Shown in pieces: positions 57,401 to 64,000 of a stretch of DNA of 64,000 bases. Source of the DNA: Coriolopsis trogii (lineage: Eukaryota > Basidiomycota > Agaricomycetes > Polyporales > Polyporaceae). Position 1 is the first letter of the stretch. Each line of letters opens with the position of its first letter. The position numbers and the translations under genes are program-made. The notes beneath the pieces were generated by a model. The model did not search any database and had not been told where the DNA came from. It saw only the letters and a program-made list of their open reading frames with translations. Where the stretch lies: the NCBI GenBank assembly GCA_020543525.1, contig JAHYIO010000037.1, forward strand, positions 2,046,001-2,110,000, given 5' to 3'.

Positions 57401-58789
57401 AGCTCGTACAAGCAAGCGTCTGAGGATAGTGCACTGGCAGTGACGCACCTGGCTTGCCCCGCCACATGGAATTTCGTCCTCGGGTCCACTCAGCATGACA
57501 ACGTATCCTATATCCTTCAGTGATTGCTTGTCGCCCCGTTCATGGCCCTCATAGCAGTAGCAGACGCTGTCATCGGGCATAGCAATCCTTAACTACAACT
57601 CCCATCAGCAGACAGCCCAAATGAGGGGTGAGGGAACGTGCCTCTACCGTCGAACTTTCGGACAGTATCCACTGCATGTCATTGATCCATATCCAGGTCA
57701 AACAAACCCGTCCGGGTTCCGTTGAGAACCTGCGCGTCATGTCGCGGAATTTCAAGCCGGTTCCGGGTCGGAAGTTCGTTGAAGACAAAGCGCGGCGCGA
57801 ATGTACATAGTGAGGTGATCGCGCCGGTCAAGTCCCACGCTCAAAGGACAAGCAACATGATATATCGAGAAGGATTGCGAGAGAGAAGACAGCGAAATGT
57901 CGCAGACGTAGACGGCCATGCGTTGTGTTGTGGCAGTAAACTGCAGTGGTAGAGGTCAAGCCGAACGACGGGCGCTTAGATGAAGTGGTCACTTGGACCG
58001 CGCGACGATGTTCGACCATTCTCTCAGGCGCAGCAGGCAACCTTTGTAAAAGTGAACGTTACCACCGCTAGATTTCAAAACGGTGCGTAGGTTCTTACAT
58101 ACTCTAACCCAGCTCCTCGACTTATGTGGTAGTCAGATAGTCGTACCCGGCAGCGGAGTGCTGGCGGATTTGACCGGGTTGCAATCCTCAAACCCAGAGC
58201 TCCCGCTCCTGCCAAGTTGCTTCACAACTAGAGAGAAGATGCTATGCGCGGATAGCCATGTGCACATAGCTACAGCTGTACTAGCACGAGAATGTCTTTG
58301 TCCACTGCAATTCTCAGTCCTAAATCACGTTGCTTGGCCAAGTCCGTGTCTGCAAGATAACAACGATATCGATGCCCTCAACTTGCTGGAGGTGGCTATA
58401 TTTCTCCTTGATTGCCCTCACTTATTGCGATATCAGATTGTGCAGCAGAGCGGACATGCTCACCATTCACCAATGGCAAGGTGACTCGACTGATGTCGAG
58501 GTAAGTATGTCTCCTACTCTGATATATGTACAAGTAATGTCTGGGCTGATTGGCGTCATGATTTTGACAGGCAGACCAGCTCTGGTCGTTTTGCGTTCAA
58601 GGCCGCTGTCGGAACCGCACTCGTTTCTAATCAATACTAGGGCAGCATAACAGGCCCAACACCTCCGTACCAAGGCTAATGCCTCCCGTTTCACTGCTCA
58701 TTGGGCATGACGCGCTACCATAGTCCCCCTCTCGCGGAATCGTAGTGTCTTACAATCGACTTGGGCGAGTCGAGCGGAGGCTCAGGTGT
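57401..58789. other. Intergenic, nothing recognised
   Basis: Spacer of unit 2 between the remnant and the HET-B promoter block. No feature was recognised. Confidence 0.4.
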
Positions 58790-58889
58790 CAGGCATGCGT
58801 CTGAGACCCGCGCGTGTGTGTCACGCGATGTGAAAACAAAGACTTGTGCCGCGTGCCCCGATGAGCGCTGATCCACCGTGGATTCCACC

Positions 58890-58903
58890 GCACGACGTCG
58901 TGC
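58890..58903. promoter_or_regulatory. 14-bp palindrome in HET-B promoter block
   Basis: The same GCACGACGTCGTGC palindrome as at 53467. It is flanked by matching sequence on the left (CACGCGATGTGA, then AACAAAG; TGCCGCGTGCC; CGATGAGCGCTGA) and on the right (CACTCTCC). It lies 417 bp before the ATG at 59320. Confidence 0.6.
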
Positions 58904-59319
58904 CCACTCTCCCTGCCTCTCTCCATCATCTTCGCGAGTTCTGCCGACTCCACACGCTCTCCAGCACACGTCTCCAACAGCTCTACACCCCGTGCTACAA
59001 GTCTGTTAGACTTCGAAATGTCCCCGTGCTGCAAACAATGTTTTGACAATACCTCGTTCACAGATACCGATTGTCCCCGTTTCCAGGCTTGCAACCATTG
59101 ACTCTTAGGGGACTGATTGCAACTTATACATTCGTCTCTACAAATCTCTGAATTCCCTACCATCACCCCCTAACCCATCATTGTGCTTCCCGTCGTTATC
59201 CGCCTCCTGTCACTTGCTCTTGTACCGTCCAGGCGCTTGGAGAATCCATTGGGCGCACGCGCTGATCAAACTCAAAGGTATGTATTATCGCTACGTTTCT
59301 GCCGAAGCAAACCTGACTG

Positions 59320-61569
59320 ATGGAACAGACACGGTATACGATGTGGTTGCTTCACACGACTACCTTGGAGCTCAGGATCTTCGTGTCCGACATACCTCGC
59401 TATGCCATCCTCTCCCATGTATGGGAAGCCACGGACCATACGGACATGTTCCAAGAGATGCGGGCTATCTATGCGCAATGCCGAACGTCGGGGAGGGACC
59501 CCCGAGGGCTGGTGACCGATAAGGTGCGGAACTTCTGCGCCTTCGCCGAGCGTCTGGACTTCGAGTGGGTATGGCTCGATACGTGCTGTATCGACAAGAG
59601 CAGCAGTGCCGAGCTCTCGGAAGCGATCAACTCAATGTGTGCGTGGTATCGAAACGCTGCTATCTGCTACGTCTACCTCTGCGATGTTGGCGATCGTAGC
59701 GACCCTCGCGCTCCCAACTCCGAGTTCAGACGGTCACGGTGGCACACACGAGGATGGACATTACAGGAGCTCGTTGTGCCCCGTGATGTGACCTTTTTGT
59801 CGCGCCACTGGAACGTGATAGGGACGAAGATCTCCCTGGCACACGTACTTGAAGAGACTACTAGCATCCAGTGGCATATCTTAGTCGGGCGGCTAGACAT
59901 ACCTATTGTCAGCGTCGCACAACGCTTCTCCTGGATGTCCCGCCGGGAGACAACGCGCGTAGAAGATCTGGCCTACTCACTCCTCGGCATCTTTGGCGTC
60001 CACATGCCGATCGTCTACGGCGAAGGTCTTGAACACGCGTTCTCTCGGCTCCAGAAGAAAATCCTCAAGCTCATGTCCGATCAAAGCATATTTGTGTGGG
60101 GCAACATCCACCCGAACTTTGATGCAGCCTTCGAGGCCCTCCAATGGCCTGCTCCTGATATCATCAGTGTCCGTCCTTGGTCCTCAGAGGCTCTGGCGAA
60201 GTCACCTTCCTTGTTTAGCCTCTGCGGTGAGGTGGAACAAGCCTGGCTGTTTGCCCTTTCCGTCGCGACTCGTGAATACACATGGACGAGCCAGGGTTTG
60301 ATCACCGACTTTGATCTCTCTATCGACTATATACCTTGTCCATCCAGTCAGGATTACGGGATATACGCTGCACGCCTCCACTACGAAAATGCCAAGGAAG
60401 GTTCCAGTCTACTCCTCTTCTTACGTATGCGAGTTCAGGACGTGTTACGGAGCCCGGCGGTGGTTCCCCTGGCCACTGTTGGGTACATGATCGGGCGCGA
60501 AGGTTCCGACTACGATCGCTTCTATCGGGGAGCGTTGCTCGACAGCCGCACTCTGTATATGCATAGTCAATCAGACTTCAGGCTCACCCGGATATGTGTC
60601 CAGAACGGAACGGAACTGAAGAAGAGGCAAATCCGCCTTGGAGCGGATCGAGATTCGTCCCCTCCTCGAATTTTCTCAGCCGCGACTAGTGCCAAGCCAA
60701 CCAGTTTCTACATTCCTGAATGGTGTCTCCAACGTATGGAGGCTGTCAATGCCCTCTATTTGCACGGACGGAGGATTGCCACGCGCGACGGCGGGCATCG
60801 GATCGACTTGAGTACTATGGACTATGCCAATCCGATACCCCTCGAGATCAAGTTCACCAACGTCACTACTTGGGCAACCCTAACCTTTCGGTTCGGTCCC
60901 CCAGGATGCCACTGTACTCACATTAAACAATGCAGAACACAGTGGTGGATGGAAGTGTACCTCCGAGACAGCGCTCAAGACTCGGAGCCTGAGGAAGCAA
61001 GGCCAAATCGTCCTTTCCTCCGTACGTCAGAAGACGATGGGAGGATGCTCAAAGTCACATCAAAGACTTTTGACCCTTGTCCATGCGTGCCGGAAGAGGT
61101 GGCTGCGACCCGTGGAAGGATGTACTTCGACGACATGCATTATTGCGAGCCTATGACCTTCACAGATGGCGCACGCTCGGTCAACATCGAACATACGTTC
61201 ACCGAAATGGATCCGACCTCAATTCACCGTCACAACAACGAGTATAGGGCTACTTATCCCCTCCATATTACCATGATGATAGATATCGTGGGTTTCGAGA
61301 GCCCGGACTCCGAGGCGTTCTTTCTATCTGACTATCCTTCCCCCGATGATCCCCGCCTCGTTGCCAGGATGTTAGAATGTCCAGGCTCATCCGAGCTTTC
61401 TACCACCCTCGCGCCTCGGTGCACGCGATTAGCCATCACAGACTCGAACTCGGCCGTTGGATATCTGCGTCTGGCCTTGGGATCCTGGGGGTACGGAACA
61501 ATGTATGGTCGAGCCTTCATGGACTGGCTGATTAGCGGCTTGGACTACTCATATGGCTCCCTTGTATGA
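59320..61569 (+). CDS. HET-domain protein B
   Basis: This is an intronless frame of 749 codons. The ATG at 59320 adds MEQTRYT before the Met that matches the start of HET-A (59341), so either start is possible. The HET domain has the same order of motifs: YAILSHVWEATDHTDMFQEM, FEWVWLDTCCIDKSSSAELS, RGWTLQELVVPRDVTF and AYSLLGIFGVHMPIVYGEG. Similarity to HET-A continues through the C-terminal region (FSWMSRRETTR; SRDYGIYAA-like SQDYGIYAARLHY; FTDGARSVNIEHTF) to the shared last residues DYSYGSLV. Divergence is greatest in the final 150 residues, as expected for a recognition gene. It is probably a tandem duplicate of HET-A kept as an open gene. Confidence 0.9.
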   Translation: MEQTRYTMWLLHTTTLELRIFVSDIPRYAILSHVWEATDHTDMFQEMRAIYAQCRTSGRDPRGLVTDKVRNFCAFAERLDFEWVWLDTCCIDKSSSAELSEAINSMCAWYRNAAICYVYLCDVGDRSDPRAPNSEFRRSRWHTRGWTLQELVVPRDVTFLSRHWNVIGTKISLAHVLEETTSIQWHILVGRLDIPIVSVAQRFSWMSRRETTRVEDLAYSLLGIFGVHMPIVYGEGLEHAFSRLQKKILKLMSDQSIFVWGNIHPNFDAAFEALQWPAPDIISVRPWSSEALAKSPSLFSLCGEVEQAWLFALSVATREYTWTSQGLITDFDLSIDYIPCPSSQDYGIYAARLHYENAKEGSSLLLFLRMRVQDVLRSPAVVPLATVGYMIGREGSDYDRFYRGALLDSRTLYMHSQSDFRLTRICVQNGTELKKRQIRLGADRDSSPPRIFSAATSAKPTSFYIPEWCLQRMEAVNALYLHGRRIATRDGGHRIDLSTMDYANPIPLEIKFTNVTTWATLTFRFGPPGCHCTHIKQCRTQWWMEVYLRDSAQDSEPEEARPNRPFLRTSEDDGRMLKVTSKTFDPCPCVPEEVAATRGRMYFDDMHYCEPMTFTDGARSVNIEHTFTEMDPTSIHRHNNEYRATYPLHITMMIDIVGFESPDSEAFFLSDYPSPDDPRLVARMLECPGSSELSTTLAPRCTRLAITDSNSAVGYLRLALGSWGYGTMYGRAFMDWLISGLDYSYGSLV

Positions 61570-61806
61570 TCCGTATGATAACATTTGAGTGTGAAACAAA
61601 GTGATCCGGTTGCAGCCAGGATTAGTATCCTACTTCTCCGACCGGGCCCGCCGATGCGCCTTGTATACCTTGTTCCGTGGCTTGCCTATATAGTTTGAAA
61701 TGTATTATATGGGAGTTATGAAGAGTAGTATATATTACATGTCTTGTCGTTCATCCTAACGAAAGTTACCCGCATGACCAGCTTACTTGGATGTCAATGA
61801 GTCGTA
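61570..61806. other. Convergent 3' spacer
   Basis: Short AT-rich spacer between the HET-B stop and the stop of the minus-strand LRR-like gene. It probably holds both polyadenylation regions. Confidence 0.4.
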
Positions 61807-63189
61807 TTACAATAGTTTCCACCTCCATATCCAATGCCGTCCTTCGTACTGAGTGCGGCCAGTAACGTTAACAACGGGCTCTACAAATACTGTCCATTGC
61901 CGCATTCCCTCATCGGGCAGACGGGCCTGCTCGACATTGTGACCCAAGGCCCCAGCGACCCTATCCCGACCTACGGGTGTTTTTGCCACAAGCGTCCACT
62001 GAGGTGAGATATCACATCGAGTGCACGGGCTATAATAATTACTCTGAGGCCATTCACGATCCATCATAATCAGGAAGCTTAGTTTGGAGAATATTGTAGG
62101 GAGACAGCATGACCGAACGTTGGGAAGGGGCATGTCGGTCAGAACAAGCGTCGTCACCATTGGCAAAGGCGTGATTGTTTCCCCAATGCACAGGTCTTCC
62201 TGGAACATGCCGACCGCCTTCTCAGCATCCGTTAGAAGAGAGAACCGGTCGAGAGCGAGGGTTGTCAGGCCTTGCAAGTCGGAAAGGACCTTACACAGCC
62301 CGTAGAACGGAAGACGTTCCTCGTGACCATTGTGGAGGCAGAGCGTGTGGAGGGAGCATGGATAGAGCTTGCTATGCAGAAGCATACGGTATGACGACGT
62401 CGTGATGCAGAGCTCATCAAGATTTCGCTGGCCGACAGCCTCACACAGCGACTCGTCCGACAATGCCGCCCCGCCCTGCTCGCCATCGCCGTCTCCGCCC
62501 AGCCGAGCGTCCATGAAGCTTTCGGCAATGCACAAACGTCGGAGGTGAGGGAGGTCGTTGAGCAAATTGGTGAGGGCCCGAACCTGTTCGTTGGGATGCC
62601 CACTCGCGATCCGTACCTCAAGCGGCGGAACAGTGTCCATGTGGCGGTTGCTTCGTCCCGGTGTGGCGTCGACATCGGTCAAGAGTGGTTGCAGCTTCGC
62701 GAAGCGAGGACATTTGCCGTCATCCGGGAACGTCGTGGCCTCTTCTCCGCCATGTACGATGAGGGTCCGACCGGGAGGGTCCGACGACAGTGGAGGGAGA
62801 CCCCGGAAGGTCACCAACGGGTGGTCGATCAGGTGCATGCGCGCCACTCTCGGATCCTGGGGCGACCTGCTGTCGTAGCGCGAAGGAAATGACGACCGGG
62901 TGAGGAACGCCGGTGGCGAGGTGAGGACGAGGACGTGAAGGAGGCGACGGTCTGTGATGCTTGAGCGCGGGACAGAGAACGTTTGAAGGTCGAAGGATGG
63001 ACGAACGGATGTGGCTTGGGCGAGGATAGTAGTCGGGGATGCGGATAGACGAGGTGACTGGAGAGAGCCATCACGACGGAGGCTTTTAAATGCAATTGGA
63101 TTGGAGATATCTGGTCTGCTGTGGATGCAAACCAGACCCAGCGAAACATGGTAGGACGACAAGATGATCGGGTACATACCATATCCCAT
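61807..63189 (-). CDS. LRR-like (F-box-type) protein, N-terminus uncertain
   Basis: This is a long open minus-strand frame ending WRWKLL at 61807. The first ATG in this frame is at 63189, but introns or an upstream exon probably shape the true N-terminus: a GTATGT donor overlaps the region near 63177. No F-box core is clearly readable in what is present. The body has the leucine pattern of RNI/LRR-containing basidiomycete F-box proteins: LLNDLPHLRRLCIAESFM, LDELCITTSSYRMLLHSKL, SLHTLCLHNGHEERLPFYGL, LSDLQGLTTLALDRFSLL and MVTTLVLTDMPLPNVRSCCL. These are spaced like successive repeats. A solvent-exposed polar segment (ARLGGDGDGEQGG) interrupts them. Function is unknown. Confidence 0.55.
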   Translation of the reverse strand: MGYGMYPIILSSYHVSLGLVCIHSRPDISNPIAFKSLRRDGSLQSPRLSASPTTILAQATSVRPSFDLQTFSVPRSSITDRRLLHVLVLTSPPAFLTRSSFPSRYDSRSPQDPRVARMHLIDHPLVTFRGLPPLSSDPPGRTLIVHGGEEATTFPDDGKCPRFAKLQPLLTDVDATPGRSNRHMDTVPPLEVRIASGHPNEQVRALTNLLNDLPHLRRLCIAESFMDARLGGDGDGEQGGAALSDESLCEAVGQRNLDELCITTSSYRMLLHSKLYPCSLHTLCLHNGHEERLPFYGLCKVLSDLQGLTTLALDRFSLLTDAEKAVGMFQEDLCIGETITPLPMVTTLVLTDMPLPNVRSCCLPTIFSKLSFLIMMDREWPQSNYYSPCTRCDISPQWTLVAKTPVGRDRVAGALGHNVEQARLPDEGMRQWTVFVEPVVNVTGRTQYEGRHWIWRWKLL

Positions 63190-63852
63190 ACGAGAGGGCG
63201 TGGGGCGCAATCGACACGCAGCCAAGAGAACCGCTGAGGCGTTGACACTACAACTTGCCGCATAGGGAACGAGACAATAGGCGAGGGCGAGTCAGGACGT
63301 AGAGGGATGGGTATGGGTCTCGGGAAATGTGCAGAGGGTCAGTTTGGCATGCAAACATGAAGGCGCTGGAGGATACGTACTGCCGTGGCGGAGGACTGAC
63401 AAAACTCGCCCTCGTGTTCTACTGACCTCCAGCGAGGCCCAGACTCGGTCCTACCCTTTTGTGATGACGCTATCCTTCATTTTGTTTGCTACGCAGGGGA
63501 TGCTGGGCGCATCTGCGAGGACGGGGTATCATGGAATGGGCAGACTGAAACTTATACCACTCACCTGGTCATCACCATCGCAACAAGCTCCTTATTCAGG
63601 CAACTCCAGGTAGACGTCTTCCAGACTCCGTCGACTCTTGAGTTGTGGCATGCAAAGGGCGGGAGGCGAGAGGGAGGTGGTCTGGCAAGCGCCAAAGCAC
63701 AACCAGGTAGATCAAGTCCGTGGGACTCACCTGAACGTCTAAAGGCAAGAACCGTGTTGAGGGAGGCACAGCCAACAGAACGCTCTAGATTGTCAGCACT
63801 ACACTAGGCGTACAAAAGGCAACATCCGCCGCCCGCGCCTCAGCCAGATCAA
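63190..63852. other. Spacer, possible 5' exons of the LRR-like gene
   Basis: The minus strand just upstream of 63189 is open (LLAACRLRPTPSR) and could be an exon of the neighbouring LRR-like gene. No start was found. The rest holds nothing recognisable. Confidence 0.35.
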
Positions 63853-64000
63853 CTACGTGTAGATCGCCGGCTTCCAGGCAGGTGACTTCGGAACGAGGAC
63901 CTAGGGGCACAGTAGAAGAACAAGGAGCATTAGTCGCCAGTGGCTTCACCCCAAACACATATGCCCCCGAAGCTGAGCCACTCACAGGCGTGATCCACCA
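63853..64000 (-). CDS. 3' end of an unidentified gene, cut by window edge
   Basis: Reading the minus strand inward from the right edge, WWITP is followed by a GTGAGT donor, an intron of about 85 bp ending CCCCTAG near 63899, and a last exon VLVPKSPAWKPAIYT with TAG at 63853-63855. The splice sites are strong and the frame is kept. The visible part is too short to identify the protein. Confidence 0.4.

Overview
The window is nuclear DNA of a filamentous fungus, most likely a wood- or litter-decay basidiomycete (Agaricomycetes, possibly Polyporales). The reasons are the many short GT-AG introns of about 50-65 bp, the compact two-strand gene layout, and families typical of that group: tandem glyoxal oxidases, DUF6533 membrane proteins, basidiomycete-type F-box proteins, HET-domain genes and a P450. 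I saw no tRNA, rRNA, CRISPR or bacterial-style operon. All multi-exon models below were read by eye from splice signals and family resemblance, so exon borders are approximate unless stated.

Layout. 0-5 kb: the 3' part of a polysaccharide deacetylase (+), a secreted two-WSC-domain protein (-), the AP endonuclease Apn1 (-) and a small secreted cysteine protein (-). 5.9-21 kb: mostly minus strand. It holds a long F-box/zinc-finger protein, an unidentified nuclear protein, a DUF6533 membrane protein, a DUF7704-like membrane protein, a disordered Ser/Pro-rich protein and a second polysaccharide deacetylase related to the one at the left edge. 21.9-24 kb: a GABA/amino-acid permease (+).

24.9-30.5 kb: three tandem copies of one basidiomycete F-box family. 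The first two are degenerate and the third is open, and a TA-flanked MITE lies directly upstream of the third. 31.5-37.5 kb: a MYND-finger protein and two tandem glyoxal oxidases (-), secreted copper-radical enzymes that make hydrogen peroxide. 39.2-39.7 kb: a second TA-flanked non-autonomous element whose terminal repeats are themselves hairpins. 40.6-42.9 kb: a cytochrome P450 (+). 45.5-48.6 kb: two housekeeping genes meeting tail to tail, DDI1 (+) and SPT3 (-).

49-61.6 kb: a tandem segmental duplication. Each unit carries a decayed gene remnant, a conserved promoter block with an identical 14-bp palindrome, and an intact HET-domain gene of about 745 codons. The window closes with an LRR-like F-box-type protein (-) and the 3' end of an unidentified gene (-).

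The most notable non-gene signals are the paired palindromic promoter element of the HET genes, the hairpin-ended element at 39.2-39.7 kb, the MITE 44 bp upstream of the only open F-box copy, and paired GGATGCATCC clusters around a pyrimidine-rich block at 26.2-27.3 kb.
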